NCBI RefSeq assembly: GCF_013410035.1
Contig: NZ_JACCBW010000007.1
Location: 1 to 64,000, forward strand
Direction of reading: 5' to 3'
DNA: 64,000 nucleotides
Source: Nocardioides cavernae
Lineage (GTDB): Bacteria; Actinomycetota; Actinomycetes; Propionibacteriales; Nocardioidaceae
Of this stretch, positions 34,775 to 44,420 are shown piece by piece; within the stretch, counting starts at the first letter, position 1; each line of letters begins with the position of its first letter. The position numbers were made by a program, and so were the translations under genes. The notes below the pieces were generated by a model, which was not told the DNA's origin, ran no database searches, and worked only from the letters and a program-made list of their open reading frames with translations.

Positions 34775-36925
34775 TCAGGCGGGACTGACCGCGACGGGCA
34801 CGCCGTTGAGCGCGGCGTTGCCCGACACGTCGAGCCGCTCGGGGTCGGTGAGGTCGTTGACCGACACGCCCGGGACCTCGCGGCTGCGACCCATCAGGAC
34901 GCCGTCACGCGCGTGGCCGTAGCCGTGGGGGAGCGACACCACGCCGGGCATGAGGTCCTCGGACGCCGCCACCTCGACCTCGACCGACCCGACGCGCGAG
35001 GTGACCCGGACCCGTGAACCGTCGGCGATCTCGCGCGCGGCGAGGTCGTCCGGGTGCATCAGGAGCTGGTGTCGCGGTCGGCCCTTGGTGAGGCGCGCGG
35101 AGTTGTGCATCCAGGAGTTGCAGTCCTGCTGGTGGCGCCGGCCGATCAGCAGCAGCCCACCGTCGTCCGGCGCGTCGACGGCCGCGAGCCGCGCCACGTC
35201 GCGCACGACGAGGTCGGGGGCGAGGTCGACCCGGCGGCCCCTCGACGGCAGCCGACCGGGCAGCTGCCCCGCACGCAGCGGGCCGAGGTCGATGCCCTGC
35301 GGGCGGCTGCGGAGCTTCGCCATCGTCACCCCGCTCGCGCCGCGGCGCAGGAGCGCGGTGACGAGCAGTGTCGGACTGGCGGTGAGCCGCGCCCGTTGGA
35401 CGAGCCGCTTCTTCAGCGGTGCCCTGCGCTCGAGCAGCGCCGTGGTGCGCAGCGTGATCTCCTTGAACACCTGCCAGTCGTGGCGCTGGTCCGCGTCCTT
35501 GTCGAAGACGGCCGGGGTGAACCGGGCGGTGTTGCGCACGGCGAGCAGGTGGAAGACCAAGTCGTAGTGGTCGCGCTCCAGGGCGGTCGTCGGCGGGAGG
35601 ATCACGTCGGCGTGCCGCGTCGTCTCGTTGACGTAGATGTCGACCGCGACCATGAAGTCGAGCCCGCGCAGGGCGCCGTCCAGCCGGGCGCCGTCCGGGG
35701 TGGACAGCACCGGGTTGCCCGCGACCGTGAGGAGCGCGCGGACCTGCCCCTCCCCGGGCGTCTCGATCTCCTCGCGCAGCGCCGAGACCGGGAGCTCGCC
35801 CCCGGTCTCCGGGAGGCCGCGCACCCGTGAGCGCCAGGCGTCGTGGTGGCCCCGGCCGATCAGCCCGGTGCCCACGGCGTCGATCGCGGGGGTGGTGAAC
35901 AGCGCGCCCCCGACGCGGTCGAGGTTGCCGCTCAGGACGTTGAGGCAGTTGACCGCCCACTGGCACACCGTCCCCCACGGGCCGGCCGAGACGCCGATGC
36001 GGCTGTAGACGACCCCGCCGTCCGCGGCGAGCAGCTCGCGCGCCAGGCGGCGTACGTCCTCCGCGGGCATCCCGCTCATCGTCTCGGCGACCTCGGGGGT
36101 GAACCCCGCGACGAGGTCGGCCACCGTGCCTGCGCCGTCGGCGTACGCCGGCACGGGCGGCAGCTCGTCGGACAGCTCGGCGGTGAGCACGTGCAGCATC
36201 GCCAGCAGCACCCACGCATCGGTGCCGGGGCGGACGAAGTGGTGCTCGTCGGCGACCTTCGCGGTCTCCGTGCGCCGGGGGTCGAGGACCACCATCCGCC
36301 CGCCCCGGCCGCGCAGCTCGCGCAGCCGGCGGGGGAAGTCGGGCACGGTCATCAGCGATCCGTTGGACGCCATCGGGTTCGCCCCGACGACGAGGAACCA
36401 CGACGTGCGGTCGATGTCGGGGACCGGCAGGAACAGCTGGTGGCCGAACATGAGGTGCGCGACCAGCTGGTGGGGCAGCTGGTCGACCGACGTGGCCGAG
36501 TAGCGGTTCCTCGTCCGGAAGGACTTGAACATCGCCGTGCCGTGCGTCATCGAGCCCAGGCTGTGGGCGTTGGGGTTGCCGAGGTAGACGGCCAGCGCGT
36601 CGTCCCCGTGCTCGTTCACCACCCGGGCGAGGTTCTGCGCGACGAGGTCGAACGCCTCGTCCCACCCGATCTCCTCCCACCGGGCGTCGCCACCCTCGCC
36701 GACGCGGCGGACGGGGCGGCGCAGGCGGTCGGGGTCGGCGTACACGTCGCCGATCGCGACGCCCTTGGGGCACACGTGCCCGCGCGACAGGGGGTCGGCG
36801 CGGTTGCCCCGCACGCCGACGACCGCCCGTCCCTCGACGGTGATCTCGAGCCCGCAAATGGCCTCGCAGAGGTTGCAGACCCCGATGCGGGTCTCCCTCG
36901 TCGGCGTCGCGTCCATGCCGGGCAT
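34775..36925 (-). CDS. Molybdopterin-dependent oxidoreductase (formate dehydrogenase/nitrate reductase-like)
   Basis: A 716-aa protein from ATG 36925 (ATG 36916 is an equally plausible start). The N-terminal [4Fe-4S] motif is CNLCEAIC...HVCPKG (C17, C20, C24, C52). It is followed by molybdopterin-binding segments (LVVGANPMASNG, RGGRMVVLDPRRTETAKVADEH, NCLNVLSGNLDRVGGALF) and the C-terminal dinucleotide-binding domain (DLAAREIADGSRVRVTSRVGSVEVEV). There is no twin-arginine signal, so it is cytosolic. No electron-transfer subunits or chaperone genes are adjacent, so its partner and substrate are unknown. Residue VGVRGNRADPLSRG is typical of the Mo-bisPGD family. Confidence 0.87.
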   Translation of the reverse strand: MPGMDATPTRETRIGVCNLCEAICGLEITVEGRAVVGVRGNRADPLSRGHVCPKGVAIGDVYADPDRLRRPVRRVGEGGDARWEEIGWDEAFDLVAQNLARVVNEHGDDALAVYLGNPNAHSLGSMTHGTAMFKSFRTRNRYSATSVDQLPHQLVAHLMFGHQLFLPVPDIDRTSWFLVVGANPMASNGSLMTVPDFPRRLRELRGRGGRMVVLDPRRTETAKVADEHHFVRPGTDAWVLLAMLHVLTAELSDELPPVPAYADGAGTVADLVAGFTPEVAETMSGMPAEDVRRLARELLAADGGVVYSRIGVSAGPWGTVCQWAVNCLNVLSGNLDRVGGALFTTPAIDAVGTGLIGRGHHDAWRSRVRGLPETGGELPVSALREEIETPGEGQVRALLTVAGNPVLSTPDGARLDGALRGLDFMVAVDIYVNETTRHADVILPPTTALERDHYDLVFHLLAVRNTARFTPAVFDKDADQRHDWQVFKEITLRTTALLERRAPLKKRLVQRARLTASPTLLVTALLRRGASGVTMAKLRSRPQGIDLGPLRAGQLPGRLPSRGRRVDLAPDLVVRDVARLAAVDAPDDGGLLLIGRRHQQDCNSWMHNSARLTKGRPRHQLLMHPDDLAAREIADGSRVRVTSRVGSVEVEVAASEDLMPGVVSLPHGYGHARDGVLMGRSREVPGVSVNDLTDPERLDVSGNAALNGVPVAVSPA

Positions 36926-37033
36926 CGTCGCACGGGGCGGCCACCCGCAGAGGGGTTCCGCGCGTCGGGCAGGTCGGGCACACTCGGCGCGCGCCGGGCT
37001 GACCCGGTGCCCCCGAGAGAACGGAGAGACGTC

Positions 37034-37300
37034 ATGGGTTTCGGAGGACCGATCGGACTGGTCGTCGTCGGCCTTGTGCTCGCGCTGGCCTTCAACGAGC
37101 GCCAGGTGGGACCGCTGGAGGTGCCGACCCTGGGCTGGATCCTGGTCCTGGCCGGTGCGCTGTGGCTGGTGCTGACCCTGGTGCAGCAGAACACCCGTCG
37201 CCGCCACACCACCACCGCCACCACGACCGACGCGCAGGGCCGCCAGGCGACCACGCAGCGGACCACCGAGTCCGACCCGCCGCCCCCGCCGGCGCTGTGA
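37034..37300 (+). CDS. Small two-helix membrane protein (DUF6458-like)
   Basis: An 88-aa protein. Two hydrophobic segments (about 5-20 and 31-49) are separated by a short loop with NERQVGPLEVPTLGW. A Thr/Gln-rich cytosolic tail ends in a proline run. The pattern fits small actinobacterial membrane proteins annotated DUF6458. GAACGGAGAGACGTC gives a ribosome binding site before ATG 37034. Function unknown. Confidence 0.75.
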   Translation: MGFGGPIGLVVVGLVLALAFNERQVGPLEVPTLGWILVLAGALWLVLTLVQQNTRRRHTTTATTTDAQGRQATTQRTTESDPPPPPAL

Positions 37301-37339
37301 GCCACGCTCCGCGGATTGGGTCGGCCCACCCCGCCTCGA

Positions 37340-37345
37340 TATGAT
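37340..37345 (+). promoter_or_regulatory. -10 hexamer TATGAT of rpsO
   Basis: TATGAT, one of the best -10 matches in the window, 107 nt before the rpsO start. The leader (about 37352-37452) is long enough for S15 autoregulation, which is known for rpsO in other bacteria. Confidence 0.5.
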
Positions 37346-37452
37346 CCTCCGGTTGCCCACGACGGGCGACACGCCGTCAGACGGCCGCGGACCCAGAGTG
37401 CCCCGGTGGACAAGCCCGGGCGCGCCGCGCAACGAGAACCGAAGGAGCCCCC

Positions 37453-37728
37453 ATGTCGATCGGTACCGACGCGGAGACCAAGAAGAAGATCATCGCCGAG
37501 TACGCCCTGACCGAGGGTGACACCGGTTCCCCCGAGGTCCAGATCGCGCTGCTCAGCCACCGCATCTCGCACCTCACCGAGCACCTCAAGACGCACAAGC
37601 ACGACCACCACAGCCGTCGTGGCCTGCTGCTGCTCGTCGGCCAGCGCCGCCGCCTTCTCAACTACCTGCAGAAGACCGAGATCGAGCGCTACCGCTCGAT
37701 CGTCGAGCGCCTCGGCCTGCGTCGCTGA
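37453..37728 (+). CDS. rpsO: 30S ribosomal protein S15
   Basis: A primary 16S rRNA-binding protein of the 30S platform. The 91-aa protein has the signature [38 protein letters not shown] and the C-terminal [23 protein letters not shown] is the ribosome binding site. It is followed by a hairpin and then pnp, the usual rpsO-pnp order. Confidence 0.98.
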   Translation: MSIGTDAETKKKIIAEYALTEGDTGSPEVQIALLSHRISHLTEHLKTHKHDHHSRRGLLLLVGQRRRLLNYLQKTEIERYRSIVERLGLRR

Positions 37729-37734
37729 ACCACT

Positions 37735-37766
37735 GGAGCGGTCTCCCGGACACGGGGGGCCGCTCC
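37735..37766 (+). terminator. Hairpin after rpsO
   Basis: GGAGCGG (37735-37741) pairs with CCGCTCC (37760-37766), with an inner CCCG/CGGG stem. It lies 6 nt after the rpsO stop and may terminate rpsO or act as an RNase processing site before pnp. Confidence 0.5.
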
Positions 37767-37791
37767 GCTCGGTTCGGAGGCCGTCCCGCGC

Positions 37792-37797
37792 TAGGGT
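37792..37797 (+). promoter_or_regulatory. -10 hexamer TAGGGT of pnp
   Basis: TAGGGT about 190 nt before the pnp start, giving a long structured leader (see the pnp leader hairpins). Confidence 0.35.
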
Positions 37798-37880
37798 CGG
37801 CCCCGAAGAACCAGCACAACTGAACACCCGAAGATCCAGGAGCGACCCGCGCGCCCGGCTCGGTCCTCGGTAGTGGCTCT

Positions 37881-37984
37881 CAGATCCGTCGATCACTCGA
37901 CGACGATCTGCGGGCCTCGATCGAAGACCGGCACCTCATGCGGCGTCGCGGATCGCTCCGCGAAGAGAAAGCAGAGTCCTGCTT
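37881..37984 (+). promoter_or_regulatory. Structured 5' leader of pnp
   Basis: Three hairpins are visible. The first is 37881-37910 (CAGATC/GATCTG outer, GTCGA/TCGAC inner). The second is 37947-37962 (CGCGGA, 4-nt loop, TCCGCG). The third is 37969-37984 (AAGCAG, loop AGTC, CTGCTT) and ends 2 nt before ATG 37987, covering the place where a ribosome binding site should be. This is consistent with post-transcriptional control of pnp, as known in enterobacteria. Confidence 0.5.
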
Positions 37985-37986
37985 CC

Positions 37987-40218
37987 ATGAGTGAACCCAT
38001 CATCTCCGCTGTCGAGACCGTTCTCGACAACGGCTCGTTCGGCACCCGCACCGTCAAGTTCGAGACCGGCCTGCTGGCCCGTCAGGCCGCCGGCGCCGTC
38101 ACCGCCTACCTCGACGACGAGACCATGCTGCTCTCGGCGACCACGGCCGGCAAGACGCCCAAGGACCACTTCGACTTCTTCCCCCTCACGATCGACGTCG
38201 AGGAGCGGATGTACGCCGTGGGCCAGATCCCCGGCTCGTTCTTCCGCTCCGAGGGCCGCCCGGGCGAGGACGCGATCCTCGCGTGCCGCCTCATCGACCG
38301 CCCCCTGCGCCCGACCTTCAAGAAGGGCCTGCGCAACGAGGTCCAGGTCGTCATCACGGTCATGGCCCTCGACCCGAACATGCCCTACGACGTGCTGGCG
38401 ATCAACGCCGCGTCGATGTCCACCCAGCTCTCCGGCCTGCCGTTCTCCGGCCCCGTCGGCGGGGTGCGCGTGGCCCTGATCGACGGCCAGTGGGTGGCCT
38501 TCCCGTCGCACTCGCAGCTCGAGAACGCCGTCTTCGACATGGTCGTCGCCGGCCGCGTCACCGAGACCGGCGACGTCGCCATCATGATGGTCGAGGCCGA
38601 AGCCCCCGAGGACACCATCGCCCTCATCCAGGGGGGCGCCCAGGCGCCGACGGAGGAGGTCGTGGCCAGCGGCCTCGACGCCGCCAAGCCCTTCATCAAG
38701 CAGCTGTGCGAGGCGCAGTCCCAGCTCGCCGCCGAGGCCGCCAAGCCCGTCCAGGACTTCCCGGTCTTCCTCGACTACGAGGACGACGTCTACGCCGCCG
38801 TCGAGTCCGCCGCCAAGGCCGACCTGACCGCCGCGATGCAGATCGGCGACAAGCAGGAGCGCGAGTCGCGCACCGACGAGCTCAAGGGTGCGCTGCTCGA
38901 GCAGCTCGCCGGCCAGTTCGAGGGTCGTGAGAAGGAGATCGGCGCGGCGTTCCGCTCGGTCAGCAAGGCGGTCGTGCGCGAGCGCGTGCTGCGCGACAAG
39001 GTCCGCATCGACGGTCGCGGCCTCGCCGACATCCGTCCGCTGCACGCCGAGACCGACGTCATCCCGCGCGTCCACGGCTCCGCGCTCTTCGAGCGTGGCG
39101 AGACGCAGATCCTGGGTGTGACCACCCTCGACATGCTCAAGATGGAGCAGCAGCTCGACACGCTGTCGCCGGAGAAGCACCGCCGCTACATGCACAAGTA
39201 CGTCTTCCCGCCGTTCTCGACCGGCGAGACCGGCCGCGTGGGCTCGCCCAAGCGCCGCGAGGTCGGCCACGGCGCCCTGGCGCGCCGCGCCCTCCTGCCG
39301 GTGCTGCCCTCGCGCGAGGAGTTCCCCTACGCGATCCGCCAGCTCTCCGAGGCCATGGGCTCCAACGGCTCCACCTCGATGGGCTCGGTCTGCGCGTCCA
39401 CCCTGTCGCTGCTGCAGGCCGGTGTGCCGCTCGAGGCCTCCGTCGCCGGCATCGCGATGGGCCTCATCTCCGGCGAGGTCGACGGCGAGACCCAGTACGT
39501 CGCGCTGACCGACATCCTCGGCGCGGAGGACGCCTTCGGCGACATGGACTTCAAGGTCGCCGGCACGCGGGAGTTCGTCACCGCCCTCCAGCTCGACACC
39601 AAGCTCGACGGCATCCCCGCCGAGGTGCTCGCCGCCGCGCTGACCCAGGCCCGCGACGCGCGCCTGGCGATCCTCGACGTGATGGCCGAGGCCATCGACG
39701 CGCCGGAGGAGATGTCGGTCCACGCGCCGCGCATCATCACCATCCGCGTGCCCGTCGACAAGATCGGCGAGGTGATCGGTCCCAAGGGCAAGGTCATCAA
39801 CCAGATCCAGGACGACACGGGCGCGACGCTGTCCATCGAGGACGACGGCACGGTCTACATCGGGGCGACCAACGGCGAGGCGGCCGAGGCCGCCAAGGCC
39901 GCGGTCAACGCGATCGCCAACCCGACCATGCCCGAGGTCGGCGAGCGTTACCTCGGCACCGTGGTCAAGACGACCAACTTCGGTGCCTTCGTCTCGCTGC
40001 TCCCGGGCAAGGACGGCCTGCTCCACATCAGCAAGTTGCGCGGCCTCGCCGGCGGCAAGCGCGTGGAGGCCGTCGAGGACGTGCTGGCCGTGGGCCAGAA
40101 GGTCCAGGTCCAGATCGCCGAGATCGACGACCGCGGCAAGCTCTCCCTCGTCCCCGTCGTCGAGGAGACCGAGGACGCGGCCTCCGAGGACGCCCCCGAG
40201 GCGACCGACGCCGAGTGA
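37987..40218 (+). CDS. pnp: Polyribonucleotide nucleotidyltransferase (PNPase)
   Basis: A phosphorolytic 3'-5' exoribonuclease. The 743-aa protein starts at ATG 37987. It has two RNase PH-like domains (1-230, and about 335-555, with [14 protein letters not shown] and the [14 protein letters not shown] segment). A helical linker lies between them. A KH domain (about 585-650, [23 protein letters not shown]) and an S1 domain (about 655-725, [31 protein letters not shown]) complete it. The acidic C-terminal tail is disordered. An in-frame extension to 37873 covers the leader hairpins and is not homologous. Confidence 0.96.
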   Translation: MSEPIISAVETVLDNGSFGTRTVKFETGLLARQAAGAVTAYLDDETMLLSATTAGKTPKDHFDFFPLTIDVEERMYAVGQIPGSFFRSEGRPGEDAILACRLIDRPLRPTFKKGLRNEVQVVITVMALDPNMPYDVLAINAASMSTQLSGLPFSGPVGGVRVALIDGQWVAFPSHSQLENAVFDMVVAGRVTETGDVAIMMVEAEAPEDTIALIQGGAQAPTEEVVASGLDAAKPFIKQLCEAQSQLAAEAAKPVQDFPVFLDYEDDVYAAVESAAKADLTAAMQIGDKQERESRTDELKGALLEQLAGQFEGREKEIGAAFRSVSKAVVRERVLRDKVRIDGRGLADIRPLHAETDVIPRVHGSALFERGETQILGVTTLDMLKMEQQLDTLSPEKHRRYMHKYVFPPFSTGETGRVGSPKRREVGHGALARRALLPVLPSREEFPYAIRQLSEAMGSNGSTSMGSVCASTLSLLQAGVPLEASVAGIAMGLISGEVDGETQYVALTDILGAEDAFGDMDFKVAGTREFVTALQLDTKLDGIPAEVLAAALTQARDARLAILDVMAEAIDAPEEMSVHAPRIITIRVPVDKIGEVIGPKGKVINQIQDDTGATLSIEDDGTVYIGATNGEAAEAAKAAVNAIANPTMPEVGERYLGTVVKTTNFGAFVSLLPGKDGLLHISKLRGLAGGKRVEAVEDVLAVGQKVQVQIAEIDDRGKLSLVPVVEETEDAASEDAPEATDAE

Positions 40219-40237
40219 CGCTCGACTGACGCTCCAC

Positions 40238-40273
40238 CCACGACCGGCCGGCCGTCTGGCCGGCCGGTCGTGG
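40238..40273 (+). terminator. Terminator hairpin after pnp
   Basis: Perfect 16-bp stem (40238-40253 with 40258-40273) and a 4-nt loop, 20 nt after the pnp stop. Confidence 0.75.
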
Positions 40274-40328
40274 TGCTCCGCCCTGTGCACCAACCAGCAC
40301 CACCCCTGCAGCACCCGGAAGGACCCTC

Positions 40329-41639
40329 GTGCAGAAGAACGGCACCACCCGCACCCTCCACACCGTCAAGGACGCCGACGGGGCGGTGACCTCGCGCGTA
40401 CGCCGCACGGTCCTGCCCAGCGGCCTGAGGGTCGTCACCGAGCAGATGGCCGGCACCCGCTCGGCGAGCATCGGCGTCTGGGTCGCCGTGGGCTCGCGGG
40501 ACGAGACCCCGGCGCTGCACGGCTGCTCGCACTTCCTCGAGCACCTGCTCTTCAAGGGGACGCCCGAGCGCTCGGCCATGGACATCTCGGTCGCGCTCGA
40601 CGCGGTGGGCGGCGAGTTCAACGCCTTCACCACCAAGGAGTACACCGTCTTCCACGCGCGGGTCCTCGACGAGGACCTCGACACGGCCGTCGACGTGCTC
40701 GGCGACATGGTCACCGCCTCGACCATCACCGCCGCCGACGTCGAGGCCGAGCGCGACGTGATCCTCGACGAGATCGCCATGCACGACGACGACCCCGACG
40801 ACGTGGTGCACAACCTGTTCGCCAGCCAGGCGTGGGGCGACAGCCCGCTCGGGCGCCCGATCGCCGGCACCGAGGCGTCGATCTCCGCGATGACCCGCGC
40901 CCAGATCCAGCGCTTCTACCGGCGCCACTACCGCCCCGACAACATGGTCGTGTCCGTCGCCGGCAACATCGACCACGCCACCGTGGTGCGCCAGGTGCGC
41001 CAGGCGTTCGGTCGTGGCGGCTTCCTCGAGGGAGAGGCCGAGCCGACCCCGACGCAGCAGTCGGAGAAGGCCCGCAAGGTCCAGCCCGGCACCGCACGCA
41101 CGATCCGCCCGCAGGAGCAGGTCAACCTCGTCGTCGGCGTGAAGGGCCTCACCCGCACCGACCCCCGCCGCTACGCCCTCGGCGTGCTCAACACCGCGCT
41201 CGGCGGCGGGACGTCCTCGCGGATGTTCCAGGAGGTCCGCGAGCTGCGCGGGCTGGCGTACTCCGTGTACTCCTTCGCCACCCACCACGCCGACGCCGGC
41301 GTGGTCGGGGTGTCGGTCGGCTGTCTGCCCGGCAAGTACGCCGCGGTGCTGGAGACGGTGCGCAACGAGCTCGCCAAGGTCGCGGCCGAGGGCCTGACGG
41401 ACGAGGAGGTCGAGCGCGGCAAGGGCCAGCTCAAGGGCGGGCTCGTGCTCGGTCTCGAGGACTCGGGCTCCCGGATGTCGCGCATCGGCAAGGCCGAGCT
41501 GGTCCACGACGAGCTGCTCACCATCGACGAGGTGGTCGCGCGCATCGAGGCCGTGACGGTCGAGGACGTCTCCCGGTTGGCCGCGGAGCTCTTCACGCAG
41601 CCGGAGATGCTCGCGGTGGTCGGCCCGAAGGCCGGCTGA
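40329..41639 (+). CDS. M16 family zinc metallopeptidase
   Basis: A 436-aa protein with the inverted zinc motif HFLEH (H68, E71, H72) followed by the distal glutamate helix ERDVILDEIAMHDDDPDD. The second half-domain contains the RxxY-like LRGLAYSVYSF. It belongs to the mitochondrial-processing-peptidase/PepR-like family that follows pnp in actinobacteria. The GTG start has GGAAGGA upstream. No signal peptide is visible, so it is probably cytosolic. The substrate is unknown. Confidence 0.92.
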   Translation: MQKNGTTRTLHTVKDADGAVTSRVRRTVLPSGLRVVTEQMAGTRSASIGVWVAVGSRDETPALHGCSHFLEHLLFKGTPERSAMDISVALDAVGGEFNAFTTKEYTVFHARVLDEDLDTAVDVLGDMVTASTITAADVEAERDVILDEIAMHDDDPDDVVHNLFASQAWGDSPLGRPIAGTEASISAMTRAQIQRFYRRHYRPDNMVVSVAGNIDHATVVRQVRQAFGRGGFLEGEAEPTPTQQSEKARKVQPGTARTIRPQEQVNLVVGVKGLTRTDPRRYALGVLNTALGGGTSSRMFQEVRELRGLAYSVYSFATHHADAGVVGVSVGCLPGKYAAVLETVRNELAKVAAEGLTDEEVERGKGQLKGGLVLGLEDSGSRMSRIGKAELVHDELLTIDEVVARIEAVTVEDVSRLAAELFTQPEMLAVVGPKAG

Positions 41640-41696
41640 GCCTGCCGCTGCTCGACCACCGTCGGTCGCCGTCCGGAGCTCCGCCCCGTGCGACGG

Positions 41697-42212
41697 TCAC
41701 CTGCGCGCGATGAGCCCGATGACCGGGGGAGCCTTCTGCTCGACGACGCTGACCCGGAAGCCGCCCCGCAGGAGGTTCTCCGAGGCCTTCTTCACGATGT
41801 TGGGGACCAGCTCGGGCTGCGCCGCCTCGTAGAAGAGGTAGACGGCCCCGCCGGGGACGACCCGCTCGTGCAGCAGCGCGATCTCGTCGTCGCACGCGCG
41901 GACCCAGAAGAGGTTGACGTTGAAGGCGAACACCTTCGTGAGCCGTTTGACCGGGACCCGCAGCGTCGCCAGGTCGATCTGGCGCACCACGAGGCGTCCG
42001 GCGTCGACGTACTTCTGGTTGCGGCGCTTGGTGCGGTCCACCCCGGACTCGGAGCGGTCGATGGCGAACAGCTTGCCCGTCTCGAGCTTGCTGCAGATCG
42101 CCTCGGCGCCGGCGCCCGGGCCACACCCGATCTCGAGCACCTGGTCGTTCGGCTGGACGTCCATGAGGTCGACGGCCCACTTGATGCGAGGCGGGATGGT
42201 CGGGCTGGGCAT
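41697..42212 (-). CDS. SAM-dependent methyltransferase (class I)
   Basis: A 171-aa protein with the SAM-binding motif VLEIGCGPGAGAEAI (about residues 25-39), acidic motif II FAIDRSESGVDRTKRRNQ and a C-terminal VPGGAVYLFYEAAQP strand-helix. It is short and has no substrate-specificity domain. It is divergent from dapB by 78 bp. The ATG at 42212 has CAGGCT 7 nt upstream, a weaker version of the leaderless arrangement. The acceptor is unknown. Confidence 0.82.
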   Translation of the reverse strand: MPSPTIPPRIKWAVDLMDVQPNDQVLEIGCGPGAGAEAICSKLETGKLFAIDRSESGVDRTKRRNQKYVDAGRLVVRQIDLATLRVPVKRLTKVFAFNVNLFWVRACDDEIALLHERVVPGGAVYLFYEAAQPELVPNIVKKASENLLRGGFRVSVVEQKAPPVIGLIARR

Positions 42213-42278
42213 GGCCCACAGCCTGCCAGACGCGCGTTCACGAGTCAGCCACCGCCACCCGCGATGTCGCGACGGCGA

Positions 42279-43055
<777 letters not shown>

Positions 43056-43056
43056 G

Positions 43057-43356
43057 TCACAGCAGTCGGGCGAGGGCGGCGACGACCGACGCGCCGACCA
43101 CCACGACGAGGAACGGCATCCGCAGCAGCAGGGCGACGACGGCGAACGCCAGCCCCAGCGCCCGCGCGTCGAGCGCGAGCGACGGGCCGTCCGCCGAGAA
43201 GACCTGGACGGCGACCAGTGCGGCCAGCAGCGCGACCGGGATCAGGTCGGCGACGCGCTCGACCGTGGGGTGGCTCAGCACCCGCTCCGGCAGGGAGAGC
43301 CCGGCGAGCTTGAGCACGTAGCAGCCGACGCAGGCCAGCAGGACCGCGGTCCACAT
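43057..43356 (-). CDS. azlD: AzlD-family membrane protein (branched-chain amino acid export partner)
   Basis: A 99-aa protein with about four hydrophobic segments and the AzlD pattern (LSLPERVLSHPTVERVADLIPVALLAALVAVQVF). It works with AzlC as a two-component exporter for branched-chain amino acids or analogues. The start ATG 43356 overlaps the azlC stop by 1 nt (TGATG). Confidence 0.88.
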   Translation of the reverse strand: MWTAVLLACVGCYVLKLAGLSLPERVLSHPTVERVADLIPVALLAALVAVQVFSADGPSLALDARALGLAFAVVALLLRMPFLVVVVGASVVAALARLL

Positions 43357-44042
43357 CAGCGGTGACCTCGGGCGAGCACACCCACGAGCAGGGCCACGCC
43401 GCCCGCGGCCAGCACCGGCACGCCGGGCGCCGAGACGGGCACCATCGACAGGGCGACGGCGGCCGCGAGCACCGCCACGAGGACGTTGCGCCGCTCCTGC
43501 AGGCGGGGCCAGAGCAGCGCGAGGAAGGCGGCACCGACGGCGGCGTCGAGACCGAAGGTGCGCGGGTCGCCGACCGCCTCACCCGCGATCGCCCCGACCG
43601 CGGTCGCGAGGTTCCAGAGGACGAAGACGGACCACCCGGTCGTGAGGAACCCGAGTCGTACGCCCTCGGTCGTGCGGCGGTTGACCGCCATCGCGGTCGA
43701 CTCGTCGATCAGCACGTGCGCGGCCGCGAAGCGCCGCCAGCCGCGCCACTGCAGCAGCGGCGCCATGCGCAGGCCGTACAGGGTGTTGCGGGTGCCGAGC
43801 AGCAGTGCGGTGGCGGCGCCCGACATCGGTGCCCCGCCGGCGGCGACGACGCCGGCGAGCGCGAACTGGCTCGCCCCGGTGAACATCAGCAGGGACAGCA
43901 CGCACGTCTGCGCCACGCTCAGGCCGGAGGCCACCGACACGGCCCCGAAGCCGACGCCGTACGCCCCCGTGGCGAGCCCGACGGCGAGGCTGTCGCGGAT
44001 GATCCCCGACCGCTCGCTGGACGACAGGGCGGGCTCGCTCAC
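43356..44042 (-). CDS. azlC: AzlC-family permease (branched-chain amino acid export)
   Basis: A 228-aa protein with seven or eight hydrophobic segments and the AzlC signature GVGFGAVSVASGLSVAQTCVLSLLMFTGASQFALAGV. The large subunit of AzlCD. GTG 44042 is preceded by TAGCCT with a 6-nt spacer, so it is probably leaderless. Confidence 0.9.
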   Translation of the reverse strand: MSEPALSSSERSGIIRDSLAVGLATGAYGVGFGAVSVASGLSVAQTCVLSLLMFTGASQFALAGVVAAGGAPMSGAATALLLGTRNTLYGLRMAPLLQWRGWRRFAAAHVLIDESTAMAVNRRTTEGVRLGFLTTGWSVFVLWNLATAVGAIAGEAVGDPRTFGLDAAVGAAFLALLWPRLQERRNVLVAVLAAAVALSMVPVSAPGVPVLAAGGVALLVGVLARGHR

Positions 44043-44048
44043 GCCCCG

Positions 44049-44054
44049 AGGCTA
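44049..44054 (-). promoter_or_regulatory. -10 hexamer TAGCCT for leaderless azlCD
   Basis: TAGCCT on the minus strand, exactly 6 nt before GTG 44042. Confidence 0.5.
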
Positions 44055-44077
44055 GGTCATCGCAGGAGGCGGGACGT

Positions 44078-44305
44078 TCAGCCGTGGCGGCGGCGGACGC
44101 GGGCGGTCCGGGCCTGGCGGTGGTGGAAGTCGTGCACCAGCGCGAACGCCGCCGCCACACCGGTCGCGGCGCCGGCGAGGAGCCCGACGCGGAGGTTGAG
44201 CGGGATCTCCGGCATCGCGCCGAACCAGAAGCCGATGCCCAGGCACACGACCAGGGCCGCGAGGACGAGGACGAGCCTGTGCAGGGTGGGAAGCGGACCG
44301 AACAT
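44078..44305 (-). CDS. Small membrane protein, unknown function
   Basis: A 75-aa protein with two hydrophobic helices (about 9-30 and 38-57) and a basic C-terminal tail (RQARTARVRRRHG). A GGGGGT run lies 7 nt upstream of the ATG as a possible ribosome binding site. It is not clearly part of the azlCD or GNAT operons. No family is recognised. Confidence 0.6.
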   Translation of the reverse strand: MFGPLPTLHRLVLVLAALVVCLGIGFWFGAMPEIPLNLRVGLLAGAATGVAAAFALVHDFHHRQARTARVRRRHG

Positions 44306-44401
44306 GGTGGACCCCCGTGGGTGCTCCGGCGAGGTGGCCGGACCTCCATGGTGACGGGCGTCACGCGAAAATCAAGCAGCCCGAGGGGTGAACCCGCCCG
44401 C

Positions 44402-44420
44402 GAGCCCGGGAGCCGGGCTC
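44402..44420 (-). terminator. Hairpin at the end of the DUF3043-GNAT operon
   Basis: An 8-bp perfect stem (44402-44409 with 44413-44420) and a 3-nt loop that overlaps the GNAT stop codon. Confidence 0.45.

Noticed and set aside
36926-37432. N-terminal extension of the molybdopterin oxidoreductase
   Set aside because: The extension overlaps the small membrane protein gene on the other strand and does not resemble the family; the Fe-S motif is already near the start at 36925.
37873-37986. 38-codon N-terminal extension of PNPase
   Set aside because: PNPase families begin near residue [19 protein letters not shown], and the extension covers the hairpin-rich leader.
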